From Ichthyophis bannanicus (lineage: Eukaryota; Chordata; Amphibia; Gymnophiona; Ichthyophiidae): 64,000 nucleotides of DNA. Positions 21,150 through 32,392 of the stretch are shown here, piece by piece. A model generated the notes under the pieces. It had not been told where the DNA came from. It searched no databases and saw only the letters and a program-made list of their open reading frames with translations. The DNA lies in assembly GCA_033557465.1 (NCBI GenBank), contig CM066033.1, positions 230,952,109-231,016,108 on the forward strand, in the 5' to 3' direction. Each line of letters begins with the position of its first letter. Position 1 is the stretch's first letter. A program made the translations under genes and the position numbers.

Positions 21150-22264
21150 ATAATACTCGCAGACAAGGGAGGAGGTCTAGGCTCCAATCCCCTAAAGATG
21201 CCCAAGGTAATGCTAGGTGTGTATACTCGCCGGAAGAGGTGGAGGGCATAACCAACATGCCCCCAGAAGCAGGGCTTGCAGAGGAACACTCTGCAATGAG
21301 AAAGCAAGGAGGCAGTTAATAGAGCCATCCTCCTCCCAAGTCCAACTCTCAAAAGAAGTCCAAGGTAATGCAGGGTACGTATACTCACTGGCAGATGTGG
21401 AGGCGATGGAAGCAGACACTGTAATCAGAAAGGGATAGCTGTAAAATTGAGCACGCTCACAATCCCTCCACCCAAATGCACCAGGTTCTTCTAGATATGT
21501 ACTCACCAGACATCCCTGAGTCTACACCACTAGACAAACCATTGAGTGCTTCTGGCTGAAAGGTGGAGGCAACCAACTGCTCCAGTGGGGTCAGCTCAGT
21601 AGAACATGGAGGCCCCCTTCCACTCTTCCACTGTGATCTCTCAATTGCTATCATTTTTTTTTATTGCATATCGCTCATCACCTCACCGGTGCTTCAATTG
21701 TGGTATCGTGTGCCCCTTCACCCCTAAGGTGGTCACCTCTGCTGCAATTCGAGTCCACAATTTATTCCTTTGCCCAGCCGTATTCCTTGCCAGAAATAAA
21801 TGGTGGTAATTGGGAGCCACACAGTGGTAGAGCACATCCTTTTCCTTCTCTGAAAACCTTGATGATTGAATACGGTTTGCCTGTTGGCTGGCCGTCTGCT
21901 CAGCCTCACTACCTGAGCCTGATCTTGAAGCACATTGCATCTCTACAAATCAGAAAGAAATACAGACCGATGCAGAAAATGAGGGCATACAGGACAACCC
22001 TGAACAGAGTGCACAGTTTATATTTATGCACCTCAGTTGATGCATAGATATGGATGCCATCTAGAGGAGGTCAGGGATGGTATTGTGACATCATATACAT
22101 GCTCTGCTAACTACTTCTTGTGTTTCTTCTCTTGTATTACTTTGTTTTTGTCCTTAGTCCTGGGGTTTAATGCATATCACATTTGCATAGCCTACTTTTC
22201 CTGCATTGTGCATTTGGGCTTGTGTGTTGTAGATGTGGTACATACATAAATGTTCAGTACTGCT

Positions 22265-22405
22265 TTCTGCTTTGGCCTGCAGGTTTGTGGCAACAGAGGG
22301 TTAAGTGACTTGCCCAAGACTACCAGCAACATCTGTTGGATTTGAACACTGGTTTCTGTGGCCCTTATGTTGCTGCTGTAACCACAGAGCTATACCTCCA
22401 CACCA
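22265..22405 (-). mobile_element. tRNA-headed SINE (minus)
   Basis: The minus strand reads an A-box-like TAGCTCTGTGGTTACAGCA then a B-box-like GTGTTCAAATCC and CTTGGGCAAGTCACTTAACC, typical of a tRNA-derived SINE head and the start of its body. The 3' tail is not distinct. Confidence 0.65.
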
Positions 22406-24034
22406 TGGTTAGGCATGGTAAAAAGTGATAGGTATGATCCAGAAACCTGCTGCAGTTTATTGCCCTTTTCTTTTATAATGCCACATGGCACTCCAACTTT
22501 TCAAGGCAACAGGATATGTACACTATCTGGAAGTAAAGGTCAGGGAGCACCTCTGCCTCGATCAAACATCTCCTGCCTCGGGGTTATCTCAAAGATCATG
22601 CGCAAAGCAGAGTAGTGGGAACAAAAATGTCTTCTAACCAAATCTGAAAACAGTCAGATCTCTGGCAGCTATTTGGTGAAATAAAGAAAACAATTTGATT
22701 ATCCTCTTCTGAATAGCTCATAAATAATAAGCCTGTAAATAAGAAACATACATATGAATTTTAGAAGATCCATAATTTTTAGGTTCTTAGTGGCATATGC
22801 AATGCCAAAAATATGCACATTCTTTTTTTTTTAGATTTTGAAGCACTTTAAAATGTCTTATGTGATCCCCAGGGATGATTTCAAAGTCTCTCCATTTTCT
22901 TGAGTAGTAAAATGATCCATATGGGAAAGCTGGACTGTTCTTTTTTGAAAGCAAGTTACAAAAAAATATCCATTGTTGGGTTTGCTTTAGTTTTTAAGAG
23001 TATAGGTAAGGTGTGGCTAAAACCTTTGGTCCAAGGACTATAAAGCAGAGTTGCCAACTTACCCAGTTCCAGGAGTGAGGTTTTTGTTAGTTCTAGTTTA
23101 AATTTGCATTGCAGTGCAGTATGGTATTTATAGTCCCTGATTTTACCTATTGAAATCAGTGCTGCAGGCCCCATAATGCTTCACAATGAGCTTGTCAGAA
23201 ATCCAGGACTGGCTTAAAAATCTTACTCCTGAAACTGGGTAACTTGACAACTCTGGCAGCATATTTCTTTTCCAGGGGCTTTCCTCTGTTCTCGTGGGGT
23301 CATCCTATGTCCATAGGAAATAAAGCTTAGTAAGTTGATAAAGGGCTGGCTTTATCACAATACAGCCATTCATGAATCCACTGATCGTCCTGGCAGTGAG
23401 TACTGAGGATACCAAACATTTGGATGTGTTTTCCTACAGGATATATTTATTTTGCACCATGGTGACCCATCTAACAGAGGCCTTGGAGAGGAACTTGTCT
23501 GCATTTGCATTCAGAGAAAGTAGCTGCTCACAGCTAGCAAGTGTCAGAGAAGGGTCACACAGGAGACGGACACCCCAACAGGTCACTTCTCACACAAGTG
23601 CAAATAGCGCTCCTTGGTTATCAGAGGCATTTTGGTGGAAACAAACTTTTCTTGTTTTTGTGTTAGCCTTGAGACTTCACTCGAGACTAGGAGAAATGGA
23701 TGGGTGTAGAGGGGCGATGATTTCAAGCAACAGAAACATTCCAGATGATTTTCAGAAACACGAGGATTAAGGCGTCAGAGCGTGAGAAGGAGATTAAAGA
23801 AGATATGCACTCAGTCTGGCATAAGAGCTTTCGACAGAAGCGTGCATAAATAATGCATGCAGGGCAGCACATGCAGAGGGAATTAAAAATACGAGGCTTC
23901 TTGTTTCTGATTTGCATCGTGATTCATCCTTGGACTATAGCTAGCTTCACTTTGTAATTTCAACAGTTGACGCTTTTTTATAACTTGTTGTGCAGTCTCA
24001 GAAACTTTGTTCGCATGAGTACTGCACTCAATTT
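22406..24034. other. No gene recognised
   Basis: Between the SINE and element A I see no coding motif and no clear repeat boundary. ORFs up to 132 codons (23372-23770) have no recognisable domain. Composition is ordinary A/T-rich. Confidence 0.5.
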
Positions 24035-24080
24035 TTAGGGGTATGTTTACTAAACCGCGCAATTGTGCGGGGCGCGCTTG

Positions 24081-24110
24081 AGCGTGCGCTAAGGTACCTT
24101 AGCGCACGCT
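24081..24110. repeat. Perfect 30-bp palindrome in the element A terminus
   Basis: AGCGTGCGCT, then AAGGTACCTT, then AGCGCACGCT: each arm is the exact complement of the other. It is one of several TTAGCGCACG-type motifs near both ends of element A and a candidate protein-binding site for transposition. Confidence 0.85.
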
Positions 24111-25513
24111 AATAGTGCATTTTTGGTGCCCCGCACACGTGCGCGCCGCACGCACAAGTGCGCGGTGCGCTGATGTGCGATAGAGGCGTGGAAAGGCATT
24201 TCGAGGGCGGAGGAAGGCTCCTGAGGGGCGGGGGGACGGGGTCAATGGGTGGAGAGTGGGAGGGGAGAGGCTCCCCGCACAGGAGCGGGGCTGAATTTCG
24301 GTCAAAAAAATACCGCGAGTGAAAACCTCGCGTTAGAGCCGATTTAAAGGGAAGAGAAACCATTTCCGTCAGCAATATACAGCAAAACCGGGGAAACCTA
24401 CAAACGTGAGCAGTGTGATACATGTGCACAGAACAAAATCGCAAATAAAACCTTAAAATGACCACAAGAAAAATTGTAAAAATTATAATTCAGCTGGGCA
24501 ACAGTGATATCAATGGGCAACAATAAAAAACACTCCCAGGAAAGCTCCAAAAAAAAGAAATGATTTTTGGAAGGGTCTATGCTCCGTAGACCCTTTCAAA
24601 AATCATTTCATTTTATTGGAGCTTTCCTGGGATTGTTTTTTAATGTTGCCCAGTGATATCACTGTTGCCCAGCTTGGTTATGGGTGTTTGCCCCTTTTTC
24701 CGAGGTCATATTTGAGGTTTTTTGCACTTTTGTCTCCATACAAGGTAAATGAGCCCACAGTAAAATTGTGCAGAGCAGGGTTTCTGACCCGTCAGGCCAG
24801 GTTTCCTATCTCCAGGGACTGCACTGTCTCTGTGGCCACAGTGTAGTGCAACAGACACAGCCAGTGCCTGTAAGACCAGAGGGTCACAGGTTCAAATCCC
24901 AGGTGGGGCTCCTGCCAACCCAGTCCCCATAGTTTTACCCACCACTAAACAGTGATAGTAAAGACACTCCTTTATTGCAGAGAACATAAGCATGGTTCAA
25001 ACACCCATATTGTACCCTACACCGCACACAAACCATAACAATGGGCATTACCTACAGCCGAGTCCCCCAAATTCAGTCCTGGAGTGCCACAACTCAATCA
25101 GGTCATATGCTTTTTCCCAGATAAGGACATGTCTGCATGTTGGCGGAAGGGTACAGGTGGTGGAGGGGGCAGTGGCTGCAAGCCACAGCAGACAGTGGCC
25201 TAGGCCTGTGCAGGCTGGCACTGTCCACCGCAACAGACAGGCTCTGTTGGATGTACAGTCATGGACTCCCCAGGGAATACAGCACATCTGTGGCAACATG
25301 GTGGTGCAGTGCACACAGACAGTGTGTGCAAGAACAGATGGTCACAGGTTCAAAGGCCAGCTGGGGCTACTGCAATCCAGTCCACATATTTTTCCCACAA
25401 CTAAACCGTGATAGTAAGGACAAACCTTTAATGCTGAGAACATACGCATGGTTAATACGCCTATATTTTACCACACCAAACACAGACACCAGAAACAGGC
25501 GCATTACCTAGAG

Positions 25514-25706
25514 CAGAGTCTCCCAAATGCAGTCCTGGAAGGCCCCACACCATTCAGGTTCCATGCTGCCTCTAATAAAGATGCCTGTGCCGCATATCTA
25601 TGCACCACACCCATGGTATGCAGATGTGGCTCATGCATATTTATGAGGGACAGCATGAAAACCCGAACAGTGTTTGGAACACCAGGAGTGGAGTTGGGAA
25701 ACTCTG
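25514..25706. mobile_element. hAT-type MITE inside element A
   Basis: It starts CAGAGTCTCCCAAATGCAG and ends GGAGTTGGGAAACTCTG, an imperfect terminal inverted repeat with hAT-type CAG ends. It occupies the same relative position as the MITE at 36926-37112 in element B, so it was already present in their common ancestor. Confidence 0.75.
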
Positions 25707-27504
25707 CCGTAAAGCAGCAGCCAACAGGGCCAGACACACCCACCCACACACCCACAGGCCCCATTGGCCAATGCCTCCTGGAGAGGCAGGACATTGGGCC
25801 CTGCCTGTATCTCCCAATACTAGAAGTTGAATACCTTAGCAATGCCACCCTACACCTGGGTATATGGTACACAGCTATCAAACGTTTCCTATGATAACTG
25901 GCAGATATCAATTCCTACGTTAAGCACACTTTTCTCATTGAGCTCCACCATAACAATCATTCTGATGTCTGCGGTGTGTGCTGCAGGTCTGGTCTCTGAC
26001 AGTGTTTACCACCCTGGGGAGTGACCCCCAACAGTATTGCGTACCATATCCATGCCTGTACTGTGCCCAGGACTGCTGTGGTGGGTATGGCTACTGAACT
26101 CCTCCATAGTAGCACAATGCTGGCATAGGTGTGGGGGTGGCTGTCTGTCTATCCAGTGTGTGGTGGCTGCAAACACCTTCCACAGCCCACACTGCCAGCA
26201 ATGTTGCCAGTATTGGGCTGCCAATGTGCATAATGAGGAGCAAGGTACCATGGGTATAGGCCGGACAGGGTGGCCTGGCCAGGGTGCATCTGCACAGGGC
26301 ATAGGGCACTGACTGGGATATTGTAGTGCCCGGCCACCACCTACACAGACAGGGTGACCTCAGTATGTCCTGCTGAGAGCTCACTCTCACCCTGACTGTG
26401 CAGTGACCACAGCATGGCTAGGCACCCCCATAGTGCTATATAGCATTTCTTTTATGTGATAGATATGGGTTTTCTTTTGGGGCCCAGTCACTGATTTATC
26501 TGCTTGGTGACATCCCAGTTCTGGGTGCATACATCTCCACTGGGAATATGCACTATGGACTAACTAGCAGACTGTTTGCAGCTGGTATGTGTCTTGATGG
26601 AGTGGTTTGCAGGGTGCAGTGGCTGATGACTTGCTGTAGGAGAATATCAGATAGTGGTGGGGTGCAGCTTAACATATCCAGGCCTAAGGTCTGTCTGCTA
26701 TTGTGTTATGGATGTGTATAGAGCTGCATTGACTGCCCTGTGGGGTGTCTGTTCCTCAGCAGGACTGGGGTTGATGGTCCCCTCTACTGCCACCTTTGCT
26801 GGAGGTAGAATGTGGATCTGTTGATGGGAGACCCTGTTTGCCACCTTTGGCCCTGGGTGGGGGTGGTGCATGGCCCACCTGGGGGTCCATTGGGGCTACA
26901 CCTGACTGAGGCAGACAGGGATATCCAAGGTGTTTGTGCAGACACTACCTATCCCACACCTTAACACTGCTTTGGACCTCCGGCATGGCCTCTTTCAGCC
27001 ATGGAAGGTGTTGTGGACCTGGTCATGGGCGCCTCATTGCACCCTCAGGGTGAGCACAGTACCCGCACAATGTGACGGTGTGTAGCTACTCTGTGCCAGT
27101 AAAACACACGGTCAGTACCCCCTACCGGGCAGAGGTGCTGTGTGGGTGCACACGGTCACTTCCCCCTACCAGGCCGAGGTGCTGTGGGGGTGCATTCGCC
27201 ATCTTGTGTTCATCTGTGGACAGTTGATTTGCATGTGCATTGCATCATGGGTATGGGTGGGCTAACCCTATCCTGGTGACCACAGCAGACTGTCTGTGTG
27301 GTGATGTGCAGGCTCTCTGCAGCCAGCCAGGGGCTTGCTAGCAGCTATAGAGCTGTAGCCCAATGGTTTCTTCACTGCTTGTGAAGCCATAGGTCATGGG
27401 TACAAACCCACAGTGGGCCTATTTGATAGGGTTGTCCAATGCATTATCTGTTTTTTAATGTACATATTTTGATGCCAGCAAAAACATCCTCAGCGTACTG
27501 TACC

Positions 27505-27720
27505 CATAAGGTGCCTCTGAGGGTGCTTTATAGGGTGCCCTATAGGGCACCTTATGGTTCCCGTCCATATAAGGTGCACTATATATTATTCTGTGACGCA
27601 ACTTATAGGGTGCCCTATAGGGGACATTTTAGGGTGCTGTGGCGGACAGTGCAATTTATAATGTGCCCTATGGAGTGCCTTATAGGGTGCCTTCTATGGC
27701 ACCTTCAATTATGGCACGTG
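27505..27720. repeat. Array of GGTGCC/GGCACC inverted motifs
   Basis: TATAGGGTGCC and its complement recur at least six times. They include the perfect 18-bp palindrome GGTGCCCTATAGGGCACC at 27533-27550. More copies follow at about 28025-28085. Fewer, diverged copies occur near the right end of element B (59575-59640). Possibly subterminal binding sites. Confidence 0.65.
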
Positions 27721-28674
27721 AGGGCGTGTTTGCTGGCAGCAATTAATAAAATAAAAATAAAGCGCTGCAGGAAAAAATATGTACAATGCAAAGCTGATGC
27801 CACAGCCAGCCTTACGTATTAGGCACACTGGGGAGCAAACTCATGACCCCTGTATCAGCAGTCAGTGCCTTAACCATTGTGCTCCACTGCTGCTCCTCCT
27901 TGCCTGTCAGCGCACCTACTTATGCTTTTCATTCCTTAAACTGCACAGTGCTGCCATAAAAAACAGTACTCTGACCTTGCGGTACCTGATACGGCACCCT
28001 CTAAAGCGCCCTATATGCAACATTCTAGGGTGCCTTGGCTGACAGTGCACTTTAAAATGTGCCTTATAGGGCGCCTTATGTTAACACGCTTTGAGAGTGC
28101 GTTTGCTAGTAGTGATAATTAAAATAAACATAAAATGACTCCAAAAGCAATCTTCCCCATAATATGCTATGCCTCAGCCAGCCTTGTTCATTGGGTACTG
28201 TGGAGAATTGAACCCTTGATCCCTGCACCATTGGTCAGCGTCTTACCCATTGTGCTGTGGTTCTGTTCCTGTGCTTGCACATTAGCGCGCCGCCTTATGC
28301 CGCCCAATATTACAAAAGCCTCCTAAATCAATAGCATGCTGCACAATATTAGACTAGCTCCTAAACCAATGCCTCAGCCAGTTGTCTACATTGAGCACTG
28401 TGAGGGATTGAACCCCTGATCCCTGCACCATTGGTAAGTGCCTTGACCATTGTGTTGTAGCTCTGCTCTTCTGTGTGCCCATCAGCGCACCACTTATGCC
28501 TCCCGCGCAGCTTCCTCATACGCTAATGTGTGGGGCGCACATGGGCGCCGCGCACCTTAGCGCATATGTCAATCACGGCTTTTCTTTTTCAGGACAGAAC
28601 GCCCACTCCTTATATGGCATCCGCACACTACCGCGGCCCGCACATTAGCGGGGTTTTAGTAAACATACCCCTTA

Positions 28675-31117
28675 TTTTCACAGGACAGTACTGGACCTCT
28701 AATGCTTGACCAGCCACTACTGCTAATAATCAATTGCATAGCGCTACAAGGTGTACACAGCACTGTACATATACAAGTATGAGATAGTCCCTGCTCATCA
28801 GAGCTTACAGTCTAATCAAGAGAGACAACACAACAAATGGGGACTAGGGGAAATCTAGATACAAAAGTAGCCTCGAAGAGGTGTTTTTTTTAGTCTGGAT
28901 TTGAATAGGGCCAGAAATGGAGCCTGATGTGCTGACTTGTGTAGTCTCTTACATGCATATGGAGCAACAGGGAACTAACTGCCCGAGTTAGTACGCCAGT
29001 CCCTGCTCAGTCCTGAATGACGAAGGGTTGTTCCAAATCACAGGAAAGGCTGCAAGAAGAAAATCCATTAGATGAGCTGTACAGCCCTATTCATTAGAAG
29101 GACACTTTACAAAGGAATTTGACAGGTTAAGAGTAAGTTCCCTGAGCTGAAAACTGTCCTCTCAGCAGCATAAAGTCTGTGTGCCTTTCATCACAGGCAA
29201 CTAGGGCAAGCCGGGGGTAGGGTTAGATGGCAAAAGCAAAGTATGTTTGGCTATTTCATTTAGAAATCCGTGTGGGTACTCTAAAGCAGATGCAAAGTCC
29301 ACTGTGGTCAGTGGTTCCCTTTGAAAATTAGTTTGCAGGTCCCTGAGAAATTTCAAGATTGCTCTCTAAGGTCTAAATTAAGGCAGCAGCTCTTTGGATC
29401 CCTGACGATGCTGTGTGCTCTGAAGCAAAGAGCCTAGATTCATTTCCAAGATTAATTCTTTTGTTCCTTGGTATGTTTGGGAGTCAGGATACCGCAGAGG
29501 CTGCACAGTCCTGGAACAGGAGGAGGAAGAATCTCAACCATAGCACAGCAATGACTTGTACTGCCCAGTTTCAGGTACATGTGTGCCAGGATCCAGAGGG
29601 AGCCAAGGTCTGTGGCCCTTGACCAAGGACCATCACTATAACTGCTGGGCTGGGTTGGGCTAGAGAGGAAGTATAAATTTAGGGAAACATTCCAGATCGT
29701 AGCAGAAGAAGGCTTATAGCACTGTACCCAAACAGGGGCCAGAATTGATTGAATGGGAAGCACAAAGAAACTGCCAGGACACAGGAAGAGCAACAATCAG
29801 CCTGATATTCAAAAGTATGTATCTTTATGGAGGCAGTGTTATTTAGAGAAGTGCCCTATCTCTTAATTTTCAGAGATAGTGCTTCTGAAAATTCCTATAG
29901 ACCGCCCCGGCACCATCTGTGCAGAGTGGGGATGGAGTGTGGTCATTCCACCTAACTCTATGGATAGTCAGCAATATTTAGCTGCTATCCGTACAGCTAT
30001 GCAGTTTAATTTAGGACAGCAAAAAGGCTTCCCTAAACCTAACTGCTTAGCTAAAACAGACAGCAGCTTAGTATTGCCACTACCCGTAGAACGGCAGTGG
30101 TCACCGTCCTCCAGTGCTGTTTGCTAGACACATGCCTCTCGGGCTCGTTTGGGCATTCGTTTGCATGCTTAAATTTTAAGTGTGTGCAGAAATTGCTTAT
30201 GCGCATGTAAATTCAGAGGTAAAACGCATGCACAAGCAATTTGCATGCATAATAGCCACACAATCACAATGAAAACCAAAACAAATGTGGTTTGTATGTG
30301 GTGAATGTGACAAAAATCTCAGTCATGCACAGGCCTACTGTTTGCTATCATGATAGCAGCACTGACCACAGTGTTTGCATACTGACTTGAATAATACTAA
30401 TAGCGGAGTCTAAATTAAGACCCTAAAACTTTATTTACCTGCAAGTATAATTTTGAATCCAGATGTTATTTCCTGGCACTGAAAACTCAGGCTGTTTCCA
30501 TTAGAATACATATACTTGTAGCTGTTTTTGGACTAGTTTCACCTATGTGCTCTACTTGAAATGGACTTCTGCTAAGGCTGAATTAGCCATTTTAATAGAA
30601 AAACATATTTTTTGAAAACGAATGGGTCCATATTCAAGCACAGCACTTAGCTTTTTAAACACTGGCTACTGCAGCTGAAAAAAAATCATTGCCACTATCC
30701 TGATAGTGTCTGGGGTTGAATATCTGGATAATCTGTCACTGCCGCTATTCAGCGCTGAATATTGCCGCTATATGGATAACTGCTGGCTCTGCCCCCGTTC
30801 TTCCCATGGACTGCTGTAGCACTATCTCGTTAATGCCAAGGAGTTTATAAGGATATTCAGTGGCACTATCGAGAGAGTGCTATTGAATATCCTTGTCAAA
30901 TGGTGCTACTAACCAGATATTTTACGCCGAATATTGGCTCAGCAATATACTGCTAAAAGACCACCAGAGACTGACATGATGGTCCAGAAATGTGGGGGTT
31001 CAGTTTCCAAGCTTGGCTACTGATCTTCGGGACAGCTGGGGATGCTGCAGAGGTTGATTTTGCAGACTTGTGAAGGAGTGTGGGAGGAAATTGCAGTCAT
31101 TGTGCATTGGTGACTCC
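28675..31117. other. No gene; interspersed repeat remnants
   Basis: Bases 28726-28870 belong to a repeat (GCGCTACAAGGTGTACACAG, then GTCCCTGCTCATCAGAGCTTACAGTCTAAT) with a relative at 50055-50200 in element B. A linked block (AAGAGGTGTTTTTTTTAGTC) runs to about 28930. Bases 30608-30960 are rich in 'GAATATC / GATATTC' inverted motifs like those at 4.1-4.4 kb. The ORF at 29879-30127 shows no domain. The rest is featureless. Confidence 0.5.
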
Positions 31118-31120
31118 TAG

Positions 31121-31248
31121 GGCTATGTCTACTAAGCTGGGCTGATGGTTAACTCAGGCTATCTGCTCCTAGGTTCCACTGAATAGCATAGCATCTAGCT
31201 GCAGATAGCCTGGGTTAACCGTTAGCCCAGTTTAGTAGACATACCACC
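31121..31248. mobile_element. 128-bp Harbinger-like MITE
   Basis: The left arm GGCTATGTCTACTAAGCTGG and right arm CCCAGTTTAGTAGACATACC form an inverted repeat of about 46 bases with few mismatches, around a short centre. TAG flanks both sides (31118-31120 and 31249-31251). The terminus resembles the TIR of elements A and B (GGGGTATGTTTACTAAA), suggesting mobilisation by a related transposase. Confidence 0.78.
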
Positions 31249-31484
31249 TAGTGTCTAGAGCCAGAATGCATCACTAGGTCTGTGACTATAATGGCTAGGT
31301 AGGATGAAAAATTATGTTGAAAATAGCCTGGGTAGCTATTCATGAAGTTTCATGGTTCCATAGTCCCAGCAGAGGCCATGTCCAACTGAACAGGAAGCTC
31401 AAAGAAAGAGGAGGAAACAGGCAGGACACTCTCACCAAAAAAGAAATAAAACCCAAAAAGATCCTGCAGAAGAAATGACATACA

Positions 31485-32185
31485 GTTAGACCAAAGGTCT
31501 ATTAAGCTCAGCATCCTGTTTCTAACAATGAGCGAGCCAGGTCACAAGTACCTGGCCGGATCCCAAAGGGTCGATCCATTCCTTGTTACTTACATGCAGG
31601 ACAGAGTAGTGGCGTTCCCAACTCTACCTGCCTAAAAATGGTTTATGGACCATTTCTCCAGGAACTTGTCTAAATCCTTTCACCCTTGGCTATGTTACCT
31701 GCTTTCACCACATTTTCCCCACAGCTTAATGGAATGTCCCTTAATCTTAGTACTGTTTGAAAGAGTAAACAGCTGTTCCCTATTTATCCTTTCGGTCCCA
31801 CTCATAACTTTACAGATGCAAGGGAGTTGGGGTTTCAGGATTTCTGCAGTGAAGTTAATTTCCATGCAGAGCTAGTGTATTCAAGTCTTTCTCATGTATA
31901 TTTATTGCTGACACCTTGAAAACACTACTGGCTGTGGGTCCCCCCCCGGACAGGTTTGGGAACCACTATTTTATCACATCTCCTGTCACCCATCTCTTCT
32001 CCAAGCTGAAGAGCCTTAACCTCTTTAGCCTTTATCCATAGAGGATCTGTTCCATCCTCTATCATTTTTAACCCTTCTCTGAACCATTTCTAGCTCTGCT
32101 ATACGTTTTTTCAGAGGAGGTGATCAGAACTGAATGCAATACTCAAGGCATGGTCATGATATAGAGATATCATAATATTCTGTTT
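31485..32185 (-). mobile_element. CR1-like LINE fragment (minus)
   Basis: Nucleotide-level hallmarks of CR1 ORF2 C-terminal sequence read in reverse: TTCTCCAAGCTGAAGAG, a 'CTTTAGCC...ATAGAGGATCTGTTCC' block, and CAGAACTGAATGCAATACTC. They are preceded by a GGTCTATTAAGCTCAGCATC stretch. Frames are destroyed, so it is an old copy. Interrupted near 31900 by unrelated bases. Confidence 0.65.
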
Positions 32186-32261
32186 TATTTTCTATTCTTT
32201 TTTCATTTTCTATTTCAGAAATGTATCATAAATCATAAAATAACAGAATATTCTCCATGGC

Positions 32262-32382
32262 AGTCACACACATTTGGAATGCTCTGCCAGCAGAATTGCA
32301 TTGCATATCAGATATTCTAGTGTTTCAGAAAAAATTGAAGGCGCGTTTATTTCGGCAAGCCTTTTCAGACTTTTGCGTAAAT
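32262..32382 (+). mobile_element. L2-like LINE C-terminal fragment, left half
   Basis: Plus-strand translation gives VTHIWNALPAELH followed by LKARLFRQAF, the L2-group ORF2 C-terminus also seen at 7.1 kb. It is cut by the L1 insertion at 32393. The noncoding 3' part resumes at about 34124-34310 (ending AAATAAATAAA). Confidence 0.72.
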
Positions 32383-32392
32383 TAATCTATGC

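Larger units (their letters stand above)
19614..22030 (-). pseudogene. Harbinger Myb/SANT-like protein B (region C), decayed
   Basis: Minus-strand homologue of the Myb-B gene of element B. Exon 1 starts near 21940. It carries a MADF/SANT-like domain: RFSEKEKDVLYHCV, then NKLWTRIAAEVTTLG and QLKHR, where a TGA at 21683 and a frameshift in an A-run near 21655 interrupt. It continues with IAIERSQWK and TELTPLEQLV, and ends at a GTGAGT donor at 21506. Element B has the equivalent LTPLEQEL. Small exon-like blocks each ending in GTGAGT/GCGAGT occur near 21390 and 21230. The last exon (about 19811-19614) is a heptad-like QELAGVRQELASISQQL coiled coil ending LIYAQAQQ-stop. A hAT element (19861-20939) sits before the last exon. 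A TATAAATA-like box lies at about 22016-22026. Confidence 0.7.
24038..28671. mobile_element. Element A: 4.6-kb non-autonomous PIF/Harbinger
   Basis: It is bounded by GGGGTATGTTTACTAAA at 24038 and the complementary TTTAGTAAACATACCCC ending at 28671, with TTA target duplications (24035-24037, 28672-28674), the standard PIF/Harbinger signature. The left 3.4 kb is homologous to element B 35478-38900: the same GGTCAATxGGTGGAGAGTGG block, the same 'CTTTATTGCAGA' block and the same internal hAT MITE. The right 0.6 kb matches the right end of B (CGAAACGCCCACTCC block). No gene is left, so it must depend on a transposase made elsewhere. It contains an internal duplication with a period of about 455 bases (24850-25310 and 25311-25545) and an array of GGTGCCCTATAGGGCACC-type motifs (27505-27720). 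Confidence 0.93.
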
